Counted from the stretch's first letter, positions 28,615 to 38,277 are shown. The stretch is 64,000 bases of DNA from Fimbriimonas ginsengisoli Gsoil 348 (GCF_000724625.1 NZ_CP007139.1:372001-436000), one strand, 5' to 3'. Notes: generated by a model not told the origin, from the letters alone. Numbers and translations are program-made.

Positions 28615-30155
28615 GGTACGCGTCGGAGAGTGTCGAGAATCGTGCCGTCGACCCAGGTGACGAGCCCCACGACTGGGCCGTCCAAGGCCAGCGGCTCGGG
28701 CGGCCCGCCGCAAAGCGCCTCCGCTTCATCCTTTAGTTCGGAGAGCGGACGGATCGGGAGCCCCTTGCCCGCGACGGCGGCAAGCAGGTCTTCGCGGCGC
28801 GGGTTGACGGCAATCCCGCGCTCGGTGACGATCACATCGATCAGTTCTCCCGGCCCGCAGAAGGTGGTAAGCCGGTCCCGGACGATCGGTACGCGGTTGC
28901 GGAAGGTCGGGACCGCCAAGATCGTGCATCCGGCAAAAAGCGCGTCTTGCCAGCCGCCGATGCCGTGCAGCATCCGCCCGTCGGAGTGGCTGACGACGTT
29001 CGCATTGAAGTCGAGGTCCACTTCTGTCGCGCCGAGGACGGCGCAGCCGAGCATGGAGGCGACGTTCCCCTTTCCGTGATAGTTGTAGCTGTTGAACGGA
29101 CTCGTCATAAGATGGCGCGGATTCTCCCGCATCGAGCGAACCCCCTCCAGATCGAAGGTCTGGCCGTCGAGGATGTAACCGGTCAGCCCGGTTTCGAGCA
29201 TCTCCACGAGGTACCGCGTGCTTCCGCCGCGGACAAAGCGGGCCTGCACGCCGCTTTCTCGCATGAGATCCCTGACGAATAGAGTGAACGCAAGCGAAAT
29301 CCCTCCCGCGCCGGCCTGGAACGACCAGCCGTCGCGCAGCAACCCGGCCGCCAGGGTGAACCGGGCGGCATATTCCGCGATGAGGAGGCGCTCTGGCGAA
29401 CGGGTGAGCTCGGTCGTACCGGAGACGATCCGGGAAGAATCTCCGATCCGGTCGACGACTACAACTTGGTCGACATGATTTCCCTGAATCTGCCAGGGGG
29501 CGCACGGAAATGGCACGAGGTTGTCGGTCACCGCGATCACGTGGTCGGCGTACTGAGCGTCGGCAAGGGCAAAGCCGAGGCCGCCGCAGGCGGAGGGACC
29601 TTCGGTCCCTTTCAGGTTGCCAAACGGGTCGGCCGATGGCGCCGCGATGACCGCGATATCGACGCGCACCTCACCCTCCTGGATCGCCCGATATCGGGAT
29701 CCGTGAGAGCGAAGCACCGCCCACCCCGGCATTTTTCCGCTCGAGGCATAGCTTCCGACCGGACCGTTGAGGCTCCCCTCGATGTGGTGAATCGTTCCGT
29801 TCTCAAGATACGGGAGAAGCTCGGCGTGGCTGGGGAAGACGGCGGATGGGAACCAGACGAGGTCCCGAACGCCGAGCAACTCGGCGGCTGCGAAAAGCTG
29901 TCGCGCCACGTAGTCGCCGTCGCGAAGATGGTGATGCGTTGAGACGACCATGCCGTCGCGCAACCCGGCATTCTTCAACGCCGTCGGCAGGTCTTGGGCC
30001 AGCTTGTTTCCATCCGCCGGGTAATCCCGGCACGAGCGAACGGGCGGGCCGACCACCCTTCCGGAAGGCTCGATGGCGCCAACTCCCCGGTAAGGAATGA
30101 GCGGCCGGCCCGCGTTCTCGGCCGGAATTTCGCGGCCGATAAGGTTGACGGTCAA
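28611..30155 (-). CDS. citF: Citrate lyase alpha subunit (citrate CoA-transferase)
   Basis: A 514-residue protein recognisable as CitF. Seen are ARPLIPYRG-like N-terminal text (AGRPLIPYRGVGAI), VSTHHHLRDGDYV, AAPSADPFGNLKGTEGPSAC, FVRGGSTRYLVEML and MTSPFNSYNYHGKGNV. It swaps the acetyl group on the acyl carrier for citrate so that the lyase step can occur. The start is TTG 30155, overlapping the stop of the CitD-CitE gene by 4 bp (TTGA). Genes for the ligase and prosthetic-group transferases (citC, citX, citG) are not in the window and would be needed elsewhere. Confidence 0.9.
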   Translation of the reverse strand: MTVNLIGREIPAENAGRPLIPYRGVGAIEPSGRVVGPPVRSCRDYPADGNKLAQDLPTALKNAGLRDGMVVSTHHHLRDGDYVARQLFAAAELLGVRDLVWFPSAVFPSHAELLPYLENGTIHHIEGSLNGPVGSYASSGKMPGWAVLRSHGSRYRAIQEGEVRVDIAVIAAPSADPFGNLKGTEGPSACGGLGFALADAQYADHVIAVTDNLVPFPCAPWQIQGNHVDQVVVVDRIGDSSRIVSGTTELTRSPERLLIAEYAARFTLAAGLLRDGWSFQAGAGGISLAFTLFVRDLMRESGVQARFVRGGSTRYLVEMLETGLTGYILDGQTFDLEGVRSMRENPRHLMTSPFNSYNYHGKGNVASMLGCAVLGATEVDLDFNANVVSHSDGRMLHGIGGWQDALFAGCTILAVPTFRNRVPIVRDRLTTFCGPGELIDVIVTERGIAVNPRREDLLAAVAGKGLPIRPLSELKDEAEALCGGPPEPLALDGPVVGLVTWVDGTILDTLRRVP

Positions 30156-31285
30156 CTTCCGGCTCCTCCGCGAGCAAGAACCTCTCGGGCCCTTTCGTAC
30201 ACCGGCGCATCCACCATTCGCCCCCGCACCGAAACGGCGCCTCGCCCTTCGGCGAGCGCGGCTTCGAACCCCGCCACGATCGCGGCGGCGTCCCCCAATT
30301 CTTCGGCGGACGGGGCGAATGCCCGGTGGGCGGCGCGGATCTGCCGCGGGTGGATGCAGCCAACTCCGTCAAACCCAAGCCCGCGCGCATTGCGGGCGTA
30401 CTCGAACATCGCATCCGGATCGTCGACCTGAGGAAAGACCGAAGCAAGCGGCGAGACTCCCGCCGCCCGGGCCGCGTTGACGATTCGTGCTTGAGCGTAA
30501 GCGCTCTCTCTCCCTTCACTCGTCCTTTCCGCGTGGAGATCGGTCACGTAATCCTCGAGTCCCACCGTGATTGCCGCCACCCTCGGAGAAGAGGAAGCTA
30601 TCTCGAAGGCGCGTTCGATCCCAGCCGCGCTCTCGATCAGCGGTAGGAGTACCGCTTCCGAGCCCAGCTCATCGAGCCGGGAAGCCGCTTCCCGAACCTG
30701 TTCAGGCTCCTCGATCTTTGGGAGAAGAAACGCCTCCACCCCTTGCGAGGCGACCACCATCAGGTCGCGCATTCCTTGCTCCCCTTGGTTCACCCGCACC
30801 ATACGTTCGCTGCCGTCCCAATCGAGTGCGGTGAGCGCCCGGCGAACCATGGCAAGCGCGGCGAACTTTGCATCCGGGGCGACCGAGTCTTCCAGATCCA
30901 AGATCAATCCATCCGGCCGGTACAGCCCTGCGTTGGGAAACAGCTTGGGACCGTTACCCGGAACGTAGAGCCGCGTTCGGCGGAGATGCGTACGCTTGGG
31001 CACCGTCCTAGCCGGAAGCGCGGGCAGCGGCAGGCCGAGGTGAGAACACAGCGCGGCCTCCAGCCGGGCCTCCAAGGCAAACGGGAGCGCCCCCGAATCC
31101 CGGATTTCGAGGTGAACGTTCGGGTTCCCGAACCGTCCGAGCGCCGCCTCGACCTGCCGGCGAATCGACTGGCCGTAGATCGCCTCGACGGAAGTGGTCA
31201 GGTCGTAGCCCGCCTTCGAAGCGTCCATCACCGCAATCCAAACGTCGGAACGGATGGCGGGGCCGTGTTCTCCAACCTGGGTCAT
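30152..31285 (-). CDS. citDE: Fused citrate lyase acyl carrier (CitD) and beta subunit (CitE)
   Basis: This 377-residue protein joins two citrate lyase parts. Residues about 1-85 match CitD: SDVWIAVMDASKAGYDLTTS, VEAIYGQSIRRQVEAAL and SGALPFALEARLEAAL. Ser13 corresponds in place to the prosthetic-group serine. Residues about 100-377 match CitE, with TRLYVPGNGPKLF, GLILDLEDSVAPDAK, LIESAAGIERAFEIA and GFDGVGCIHPRQI. In most organisms these are separate chains. ATG 31285 overlaps the GH127 stop (ATGA). Much longer in-frame extensions upstream are antisense-like and rejected. Confidence 0.85.
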   Translation of the reverse strand: MTQVGEHGPAIRSDVWIAVMDASKAGYDLTTSVEAIYGQSIRRQVEAALGRFGNPNVHLEIRDSGALPFALEARLEAALCSHLGLPLPALPARTVPKRTHLRRTRLYVPGNGPKLFPNAGLYRPDGLILDLEDSVAPDAKFAALAMVRRALTALDWDGSERMVRVNQGEQGMRDLMVVASQGVEAFLLPKIEEPEQVREAASRLDELGSEAVLLPLIESAAGIERAFEIASSSPRVAAITVGLEDYVTDLHAERTSEGRESAYAQARIVNAARAAGVSPLASVFPQVDDPDAMFEYARNARGLGFDGVGCIHPRQIRAAHRAFAPSAEELGDAAAIVAGFEAALAEGRGAVSVRGRMVDAPVYERAREVLARGGAGS

Positions 31286-33129
31286 TGCCACGCCACCTGA
31301 AGCCAGGTCGTGCGCCAAGCGCCCTCGTGCCGTCCGCCAGCTTCGTAGTACGGAAGGAAACGGAGCGGGTCGCGGCCCGGAAGATGGAGGTCGATCGCTT
31401 CCCCTTCCGCCGACCGGAACGAGGCGGCCGGATTGAGCCTGGCTAAGCGCAGTGTCTCTTCCTTCCGAAATCCGTCGATTGCACCGGTGGCGTAAACGTA
31501 AGGGCCGCGGGAGAGGTAGGCGTAGTCCATTCGAACGATCTCCTGGCCGTGATGGTCGACGGTGTAAGTCTTGGGATGCACCTCGATCGGGCAATCGAGC
31601 TCGAGTTCGATTCGGTCGCCGGCGGTCCAGGTCCGAGTCCATGTGAGATAGCCGTCAGTCGGCTCGACGTCGACCGTCTCTCCGTTCAAGAGGCAAGATT
31701 TCAGGCGAGCCCCATTTGGAAGCCGTAGCGCGAGGGTCGCTTCTCCTTCTGGAGCATTCTCGATCCCGATCGACTGAGGGTTCTGCGACCCGCTACGAGG
31801 TCGGTTCGGACCGGCTTCTGATCCCCGGGTAGGAAACCCGGGGCTAATTTCTGACACCCCTTCGGGGTGGATGCCCGGAAGAGAGAATCCGGAGGAGCCG
31901 TGTCGGTCTACCACGCGAATGGTCCAGGGACCGAGTTCGATACGGGAGGGGAGCAGGAGGTTGACCGAAATCCCGTTATCGGTTAAGGTAGCGACCATGG
32001 AGGCGGCCTCTTCCAGTGCCATCGCGCCGCTCGATTTACAGCAGGCCCAGTGGTAAGTGTTGTTTCGCCGTCCGTTCGGGAAGGTGAAGTAGCACCAATC
32101 CTCGCCGTTGGCATCGAGTGCGCCCAAAACCGTATTCAGCAGAGTTCGCTCATACGCGTCCACATATCGAGCCTTTCCAGTGGCCCCAAAGAGAGCCTTG
32201 GAGAGGCTCATCCAACTCGCCGCCGAACATGTCTCGACCATTCCATACGGGCTGAAGAAGCCTCGGACGTTGAAGACTTCCTTGTGGGTCGCGGTCCCGC
32301 CCCAGGGTCCGCCCATCGGCGTCAGGTGCTCGCCCTCGATGTTCTCCCAGAGCGCCTCCGCCGACCGCAAGAGGCGTGGGTCGGCCGTCGCTCGATACAG
32401 CGCGACCATGCCCGTAATCGTCCAACAGATCTGGTACGCCTTTCCGGTCCCAATGTCAGAGACGTCGAGATTGCGCTCCGGCGCCGAAAGGAAATGCAGT
32501 CCGCGCCTTTCCATCTCCTCCAACGTCGCCATCGCCAGATCGGCGTACCGGCCGTCCCCGGTCTCCCGAGTTAGCTCCGCCAGCGGCTCCAAAATAACGC
32601 TGCTGCTAAGGCCGGCGTGGTTGCCGAGCGCCACCACCGTGGGGTGGACCTGAGGAAAGGTCTCCAGGATCAACTCGCCGGCCGCAACCGCCAAGACCAA
32701 ACCTTCCTCCGCCCCGGGCACCGCCGCCGCCTTGAGCAGTCCCAGGATCATCCACGCATGAACCCAGATGTCCCAGGTCCGAACCTTGGCGGCGTCGGCG
32801 TGCGTGAACCGGCAGGGCGCTCCCGCGCCGTACGTGCCGAGATAGCCGTTCGCTTCCTGACAGTCGACCATGTGGCCGACGATTCGCGAGATCGTCCTCG
32901 CAAGCTCCGGATCCTCGGTTCGGTGCCAGGCCGCGGAGGCGGCCACCAGCCACTTGCCGAGGTGCTCGCCGTACCAGTCGCCCGAATCGGACACCTCCCG
33001 AGCCTTAGCGGAGAAGAGCGCGACCGGCTCGCTCTCCTCGTCGCGCACGAACCGGCGAAGCCGGCCCCCTTCACTGGCACGGACGGCGTCGCCGACCGGT
33101 CCCTCGCCCCACTGCACCCTGGCGTTCAA
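31282..33129 (-). CDS. Glycoside hydrolase family 127 (DUF1680), beta-L-arabinofuranosidase-like
   Basis: The 615-residue product is an (alpha/alpha)6-barrel GH127 protein. The ETCSAASW motif (about residue 297) and HWACCKSSGAMAL (about residue 361) give Glu and three Cys matching the zinc site and catalytic Cys of HypBA1, so the active site seems intact. It starts with TTG 33129, overlapping the upstream stop (TTGA). An unusual segment of about 30 residues (about 418-448) is encoded by hairpin-forming DNA like the intergenic repeats and looks like an in-frame insertion. It has no signal peptide. Confidence 0.88.
   Translation of the reverse strand: MNARVQWGEGPVGDAVRASEGGRLRRFVRDEESEPVALFSAKAREVSDSGDWYGEHLGKWLVAASAAWHRTEDPELARTISRIVGHMVDCQEANGYLGTYGAGAPCRFTHADAAKVRTWDIWVHAWMILGLLKAAAVPGAEEGLVLAVAAGELILETFPQVHPTVVALGNHAGLSSSVILEPLAELTRETGDGRYADLAMATLEEMERRGLHFLSAPERNLDVSDIGTGKAYQICWTITGMVALYRATADPRLLRSAEALWENIEGEHLTPMGGPWGGTATHKEVFNVRGFFSPYGMVETCSAASWMSLSKALFGATGKARYVDAYERTLLNTVLGALDANGEDWCYFTFPNGRRNNTYHWACCKSSGAMALEEAASMVATLTDNGISVNLLLPSRIELGPWTIRVVDRHGSSGFSLPGIHPEGVSEISPGFPTRGSEAGPNRPRSGSQNPQSIGIENAPEGEATLALRLPNGARLKSCLLNGETVDVEPTDGYLTWTRTWTAGDRIELELDCPIEVHPKTYTVDHHGQEIVRMDYAYLSRGPYVYATGAIDGFRKEETLRLARLNPAASFRSAEGEAIDLHLPGRDPLRFLPYYEAGGRHEGAWRTTWLQVAWQ
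31823..31869. repeat. Hairpin repeat inserted in frame within the GH127 gene
   Basis: CCCCGGGT-AGGAA-ACCCGGGG (31823-31843) and CACCCC-TTC-GGGGTG (31855-31869) are two adjacent stem-loops inside the coding region. They encode a Gly/Pro/Ser-rich stretch in the C-terminal beta region of the GH127 protein. Frame is kept. The structure resembles the modular hairpins in intergenic gaps of this window. Confidence 0.6.
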
Positions 33130-35240
33130 AGAGGCGACACCCCCGGAGTTCCCGCTCCCAGGCAGCCGGCTTCGACCACGAAGCCACCGGCCCCCTCGGT
33201 AAGCGGTCGGTCACGATCGGTCACCGAGAGGATCCATTGGCCGTCGATCGACGCTCGGATGGTGTCTCCCTCCGCCTCGATAACCACCTGGTAATCCCGA
33301 AAGGGCTCCCAGTCGAACTTGCCCGAGACCAGCGTTCTTCGTCCGTCGAGTGCCTTGTCGATGCGAACTTCGCCCCGGTCCCCGAAGACGAAAGCGTAGT
33401 AGCGACGCAGCCCCTGGACCCGAATCGCAACTCCCCCCGAGACCGCCATCCGGGGGGTGAGGCGAACCGAGAGCCGGTAATCCCGCCACTCCCGCGCCCC
33501 TTGCGTAAGCAGGCCGATACCCTCGCTGTGGGTCAGGAATTCGTACGCGTCTCGTTTGTATTCCCAGCGGTCGAGCGACTTCGCCCACGCCCGTGCCCAC
33601 ATCGTCCCTTCGACCGGGGGCCACGAGGTGCGGGGAACGCCGTTCCAATCGACCCAATCGACGTAGATCTCCCCTCGATCTAGTTCGAGGCCCACCTCGT
33701 GGATCGGGTAACCGCCGGTATCGGGAATACGCCAATCGAGCTCGCGAACGTCCCCCGGCCGCAGGTGGAACTCGGGGCCGGCGACCGAGATCGATTCGTC
33801 CTCCCGGTCGTAGTGCGAGAGGACGAGACGCCCGCTGGCAGGCTCGCCGTTCGCTTGGATCCGAATCTTCAAAAGATGGCCCGAGTACAGAGTTGGATTC
33901 GCAACCAGCACATATCCAGTGACCATATCCTTCGTATCGGGCGGAATGAAGGTCGGTGTAGTCGCTCGGATCGGGCGAGCGCCGGGAAGGGAGCGCACTA
34001 GCAAGGCTCCCGGCATCTCCGAGGCTTGTTGAACGGCATTTCGCACGTAACCGCGCTCCGCGTCGGGTCCCCTTCGCCACCCCTGCACGCTGCCGGGCAG
34101 GGCGAAATGGAATCGCCGCCCCGCTTTCGGCGCAATCGGATCGAGGCCGATCAAGGCGCGACCGGCATTGGCGACCCGTATCGCCTCGGTAGCGGCGTCC
34201 GTAATCGCCCTTCCACCGTCGGCGGAGGGGAGATAGAGCCGGTCGGCGACCGGGCCGCGCCAGTCCCGTCCGCTCAATCCGCTCAACCCGTTCCGCACCC
34301 CCAGAATCGCCCCAAGGTTGCCCGAGTTGCAATCGGTGTCCCAGCCGCAGGTGTTGACGATCGCCATGGATCGATCGAAGTCGCCGGCGCCATGAAGCAG
34401 GGAAAGGATGATCAGCCCGTGGTTGGGCACGATGTGGCAGTTGCCGACGAAACGGTCGTAGCCGTACTCGGCGGCCAAGCGCATCCGATTCTCCCGCCAA
34501 TCCGGCTCGGCGGCATGCCACTCGCGCAGGTCGTCGATAAGTTTCCGGATCGTGCAGTCGGCGGGAATGTGCCGAAGCGCCTCGTCCAAAAGACGGTCGA
34601 TATTCGTCTCGACGAAGGCGTGGGCGACCAGGACGGCGATGACCTGGGCTCCGTAGATCGCCTCCCCGTCGTGACTCACGCTCGCGGCTCGCCGCGCCAA
34701 GCTCGCGGCCTGAGCGGCGTTGCCGGGGGAAACCAGCCCCCAACCGTCGATAAAGATCTGCCCGCCGATCTGCTCGGCGACGATTTGAGAATTCAGCTCG
34801 CAAGAGCCGCTCGCGGGAGCCGCCACCCCTTGCTTCAACCGAAGGTAAGCGGTGTGCTCCGTCGAATTCCCCATGCCGCCCCACCAAAGGATAGTGGTGC
34901 GCTCGATGAGATAGTTGAGCCAGGTCTGCCCGATCTGGGCCGCCGTGAGTTCCGGATCGAATCCGTAATCCTCCAGCGCTCGGAGAAACGTGAACGTGCC
35001 GGAGATATCATCGTCGGTGACGATGAGGCGGCGGCCGCGCTCCTCGTGGATGTAGTACTCGACCTGCCCGAACTCCTCGCGAATCCGCTCGTAGCTCCAA
35101 TTCTCGACCGGACGGCCCAGGTAGACGCCGATCAGTTTCCCGAGAACTCCCGCATAGACCCGCTCCAGATACAGAGCGTGCCCGGCGTCCGGAACCGGAG
35201 CAACCAGGGATGGAAGGGCGGAAGAGAGGTCGTTGAGCAT
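33126..35240 (-). CDS. ADP-ribosylglycohydrolase-family protein with C-terminal beta-sandwich domain
   Basis: In this 704-residue protein, residues about 25-345 resemble the all-helical ADP-ribosylglycohydrolase (DraG-like) fold. VYAGVLGKLIGVYLGRPVE opens it, TDDDISGTFTFLRALE carries metal-binding acidic residues, and WDTDCNSGNLGAILG is the third metal motif. Residues about 540-700 look like a concanavalin/LamG-type domain (GVAIRVQG, YYAFVFGDRGEVRI, IRASIDGQWIL). In bacteria this superfamily also occurs in sugar-utilisation operons, so ADP-ribose need not be the substrate. ATG 35240 overlaps the HlyD-like stop by one base (TAATG). Confidence 0.85.
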   Translation of the reverse strand: MLNDLSSALPSLVAPVPDAGHALYLERVYAGVLGKLIGVYLGRPVENWSYERIREEFGQVEYYIHEERGRRLIVTDDDISGTFTFLRALEDYGFDPELTAAQIGQTWLNYLIERTTILWWGGMGNSTEHTAYLRLKQGVAAPASGSCELNSQIVAEQIGGQIFIDGWGLVSPGNAAQAASLARRAASVSHDGEAIYGAQVIAVLVAHAFVETNIDRLLDEALRHIPADCTIRKLIDDLREWHAAEPDWRENRMRLAAEYGYDRFVGNCHIVPNHGLIILSLLHGAGDFDRSMAIVNTCGWDTDCNSGNLGAILGVRNGLSGLSGRDWRGPVADRLYLPSADGGRAITDAATEAIRVANAGRALIGLDPIAPKAGRRFHFALPGSVQGWRRGPDAERGYVRNAVQQASEMPGALLVRSLPGARPIRATTPTFIPPDTKDMVTGYVLVANPTLYSGHLLKIRIQANGEPASGRLVLSHYDREDESISVAGPEFHLRPGDVRELDWRIPDTGGYPIHEVGLELDRGEIYVDWVDWNGVPRTSWPPVEGTMWARAWAKSLDRWEYKRDAYEFLTHSEGIGLLTQGAREWRDYRLSVRLTPRMAVSGGVAIRVQGLRRYYAFVFGDRGEVRIDKALDGRRTLVSGKFDWEPFRDYQVVIEAEGDTIRASIDGQWILSVTDRDRPLTEGAGGFVVEAGCLGAGTPGVSPL

Positions 35241-36478
35241 TACGATTTACGGAGAAGGAGGAGGGCGATGGCTCGGCGGCCGGTGCGCAGCTCGACGTGC
35301 GCGGTAACCGGCTTCCCGGCCCGGTCCGCCTCGCGTACGGCGTCGATGAGGAAGCTCGGGGGCGAGAGAACTTTCAGTTGAGCCTCGAAGGTGCGAGTAA
35401 GCGAGGCCCCGTTTAGGACCGTCGAGTTGGCCCCGTCGGCTTGGGTGGCCTTCAGCTTGACGACCATGTGCACGTCGCCCGGCGTCCCAAATTGAGCGAC
35501 CGATCCGTCCAAACGGCGGACCGATTTCCCGCCGACTGCGGACGTCACCGCCGCACGGGCTTGCTCCGCGACATCCGCCGGGAGGTCGGCCACTTGGACG
35601 GTCGCGGACGGGGAACCTTCCACGACCTGCGCCTCGACCGCGTAGCCGCTGGGCGGATCGAGAGGAACCGCGTGATTGGCGTCCCCTCCCGGCCGCGGAT
35701 GAACGGAAGCGTCCACCTGAACCTCGGAGACGTCGCTCACCTTGAGCGGGATGTCGTCGCGCAGGCGGACCTCGGCCCCGGCTAGGCGTTTGGCCAATAG
35801 CTTCTTCAGGCCGTCGCCGAGAAGCTTCCCGCTAATCGAGTCGGTACCTCGAAAAAGCGTTCCGCCATCCGGCTCAATGACGATGGAGCTAACCCGGGCC
35901 ATCTGTCCGACTTTGGCTTGCGGAATGGTCTGCCCGCTTAGGCTTGCCGTGAGCCGAAGATCGCGATAGTCGACGACCCTGGCGATCTCAGCCTTCGGAT
36001 CTAGGGTCTTCGTTAAGTTCGCCGCGTCGATACGCACCGTGCCGGCGGCAATCGCGGAAAGAGTTTGGACCGGTGGGCGAGGATAAAGAGACGACAGGCG
36101 CTTCACCTCATCCGTTTGCCCCACCTTGGCGGCGAGATCCTGGACCGCTTGCCACGCCTCGTACTGCTGAATGGCGGCCGGGCCTACGACAACCTCCACG
36201 AGCGGCTGCCCCTTTTTCACCTCGTCAAAGTCCTCGACGAGGGCGCGAACGATCCTCGACGAATCGGAGACCGAGAGCGGTTGCGCGAACGGCTGGATCG
36301 CCACCTTATCGGCCGTCACGAGGTCGTCTACCTGATAGTTAAAAGCGTAGATAAAGGCAGCGAAGACGCCGAAGACCAGCAAATAACCGGCAAGCTCCAA
36401 CCCGCGCATGTACTTTGCGTAGAAGCGGCGCTTGAGGCGGTTTTGAGTCCGCCAATCCGGCGGGAAGACCTGTTTCAC
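35240..36478 (-). CDS. HlyD-family membrane fusion (adaptor) protein
   Basis: A 412-residue protein with one N-terminal membrane helix (about 27-47, ELAGYLLVFGVFAAFIYAF), then a split barrel-sandwich domain (VRALVEDFDEVKKGQPLVEV) and beta-barrel regions, the layout of HlyD-type adaptors. The coiled-coil hairpin is short (about 110-135). Start GTG 36478 overlaps the ABC gene stop (GTGA). The order ABC, ABC, adaptor implies export of a peptide or lipid-like substrate, possibly linked to the prepilin or small membrane protein encoded at the head of the operon. Confidence 0.75.
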   Translation of the reverse strand: MKQVFPPDWRTQNRLKRRFYAKYMRGLELAGYLLVFGVFAAFIYAFNYQVDDLVTADKVAIQPFAQPLSVSDSSRIVRALVEDFDEVKKGQPLVEVVVGPAAIQQYEAWQAVQDLAAKVGQTDEVKRLSSLYPRPPVQTLSAIAAGTVRIDAANLTKTLDPKAEIARVVDYRDLRLTASLSGQTIPQAKVGQMARVSSIVIEPDGGTLFRGTDSISGKLLGDGLKKLLAKRLAGAEVRLRDDIPLKVSDVSEVQVDASVHPRPGGDANHAVPLDPPSGYAVEAQVVEGSPSATVQVADLPADVAEQARAAVTSAVGGKSVRRLDGSVAQFGTPGDVHMVVKLKATQADGANSTVLNGASLTRTFEAQLKVLSPPSFLIDAVREADRAGKPVTAHVELRTGRRAIALLLLRKS

Positions 36479-38277
36479 GAATGGGCTCCTTGTAGCGAAG
36501 GTTCGGAAGGCATGGCACGGTAGAGGCGCTGCATCTCCTGATACAGCCCGCCGCGAACGATGAGCTCGGCGTGGGTTCCCCGCTCGACGACCCTGCCCGC
36601 GTCGAGGACGATGATCTCGTCGGCGTCCGTTACCGTGCCGAGTCGGTGGGTGACCATCAGAGTCCCCCGGTTGGCGGAAACGCGGCGGAGCGTCTCCATA
36701 ATCTGTCGTTCCGTTTCCGCGTCCAGGGCCGCCGTCGGTTCATCCAGCAAGAGCAAGGGCGCGTCCACGAGCAGCGCCCGGGCGATGCCGATCCGTTGAC
36801 GCTGGCCAACCGATAGAGCCTGGCCGCTGTCGAGATCTTGCTCGAGCCGGTCGGGCAGCGTTTCGAGCCAAGGACCCAGCTCAACCGACTCCAAGACGGT
36901 CTGCATCTCCTCCTCGGTAGCCGTCGGTTTCACCACCCGGAGGTTGTCCGCAAGAGAACCGCCAAAGATGAAAGTCTCCTGCATGACGGTGGCGCATCGG
37001 TGGAGATAGGTCGTCCGGTCCACGTCCCGCAGGTCTTGGCCATCCACGAGCACCCGCCCTTCCGATGGGTCGTGGTATCGAAGCGCTAGGCCGAGAAGCG
37101 TGCTCTTCCCCGCTCCACTGGGACCCACCACCGCAACCCGCCGGCCCGGTTCGACGGTAATCGAAACGCCACTGAGAACCGCTCCCAGCCCTTCTCTCTC
37201 GAAGCCGACCGAGTCGAACACGATCCGGCCGGAGAAGCCGTCCATCTTGGTGGCGCCCGGCTTGTCTTGAACCGCGGGCTCGGCTTGCAGAATTTGCATC
37301 ATCCGCTCGGCGGAGACCATCGTCTGCCAAATCCAGCAGGCGAAGTTGACGATCCGTTCCAGCGGGTAGGAAAGGCGGCCCAGATAGGCGATCATCGGCA
37401 CCGTCATTCCCAGCGTCATCTGCCCGAGGATCACTTTGCGGGCGAGGTACAGGTAGATCGTCGTGGTCTTGACGTACGGCAAGAGCTTCTGCGTCACGAA
37501 CTCGAACCCGACGAGAATCAAGTACCCCTGGGCCGAGATCCGCTGGAGGGCGACGCTGGTCTTTCCATTGCGGCGAATCTCGCGCCGAACCCGCCCCAAA
37601 CTCTTGATCACGCTAAAAGAAGAAGCCGCCTGCAAAATCCCCGCGTCGCGAAGCTCGCAGAAACGCAAACGCTTGCGGTCCAAAACCCGCCCATAGTGGG
37701 TGACCCAAACGAACAATATCGTCCAGGGAATTAGGAACGCCAACACGAGCGCGGTAAGGAACGGGTCGACATAGATCGCGGCGGTAAGGATCAGCGCGAA
37801 CTCGACCAGCATCGTCAGGGTCGGCAGAATCCTGACCAGCATGTGGGCCACCCGATCGGCGTCCGTGGTGACGCGGAACTGTTGCTGCCCGACCGGAATC
37901 GACTCGACGGTGTCGAGCGAAAGGCGCTGCAAATGCCCGTACATCCGGCGACGGAGGTCGAGTCCCAACCTGAGCTCGGTCACGTTGTAGAGGAAGTTCC
38001 GGAGCCCGACGAGCAGGTAGGCGAGCAACGCTAGCCCGGCAACGCTAGCCGCGATCGTCGCCACCTGGCCCCAGTTCCGTTGCGGAAACGCCTGATCGAT
38101 AACGGTTTTGCCGAACCACGGGGTCGCGAGGTTGATCAGCACGACCGAGATGTCGATCAGACACACGAGGAGCATCCGCCGCAGGTGCGGCCTCAGGAAC
38201 GGAAGCACGAACAAGAACGCCTTCCAAGCGTTCTTCCGGTACCCGAACCCCTGGTTCAGCGCTTCTCTTTCGGTCAA
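36475..38277 (-). CDS. ABC exporter half-transporter (membrane domain plus ATPase)
   Basis: About 600 residues from TTG 38277, whose TTGA overlap with the upstream ABC gene decides the start over a longer in-frame version. Six membrane helices lie at about 20-300. The ATPase domain has Walker A GPSGAGKST, signature LSVGQRQRI, Walker B LLLLDEPTAALD and a switch His in MVTHRLG. The Q-loop is VMQETFIFGG. It probably forms a heterodimer with the preceding ABC protein. Substrate unknown. Confidence 0.93.
   Translation of the reverse strand: MTEREALNQGFGYRKNAWKAFLFVLPFLRPHLRRMLLVCLIDISVVLINLATPWFGKTVIDQAFPQRNWGQVATIAASVAGLALLAYLLVGLRNFLYNVTELRLGLDLRRRMYGHLQRLSLDTVESIPVGQQQFRVTTDADRVAHMLVRILPTLTMLVEFALILTAAIYVDPFLTALVLAFLIPWTILFVWVTHYGRVLDRKRLRFCELRDAGILQAASSFSVIKSLGRVRREIRRNGKTSVALQRISAQGYLILVGFEFVTQKLLPYVKTTTIYLYLARKVILGQMTLGMTVPMIAYLGRLSYPLERIVNFACWIWQTMVSAERMMQILQAEPAVQDKPGATKMDGFSGRIVFDSVGFEREGLGAVLSGVSITVEPGRRVAVVGPSGAGKSTLLGLALRYHDPSEGRVLVDGQDLRDVDRTTYLHRCATVMQETFIFGGSLADNLRVVKPTATEEEMQTVLESVELGPWLETLPDRLEQDLDSGQALSVGQRQRIGIARALLVDAPLLLLDEPTAALDAETERQIMETLRRVSANRGTLMVTHRLGTVTDADEIIVLDAGRVVERGTHAELIVRGGLYQEMQRLYRAMPSEPSLQGAHS

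Noticed and set aside
31286-31642. N-terminal extension of the CitD-CitE gene
   Set aside because: It lies inside the GH127 gene in another frame and is Arg/Pro-rich; ATG 31285 gives the normal CitD start with an ATGA overlap.
33126-35240. ADP-ribosylglycohydrolase as part of a defence or toxin-antitoxin pair
   Set aside because: It is embedded in a sugar/citrate-lyase operon with no partner ADP-ribosyltransferase nearby.
34026-35381. 451-codon plus-strand frame opposite the ADP-ribosylglycohydrolase gene
   Set aside because: Antisense shadow; the minus-strand frame has clear family motifs.
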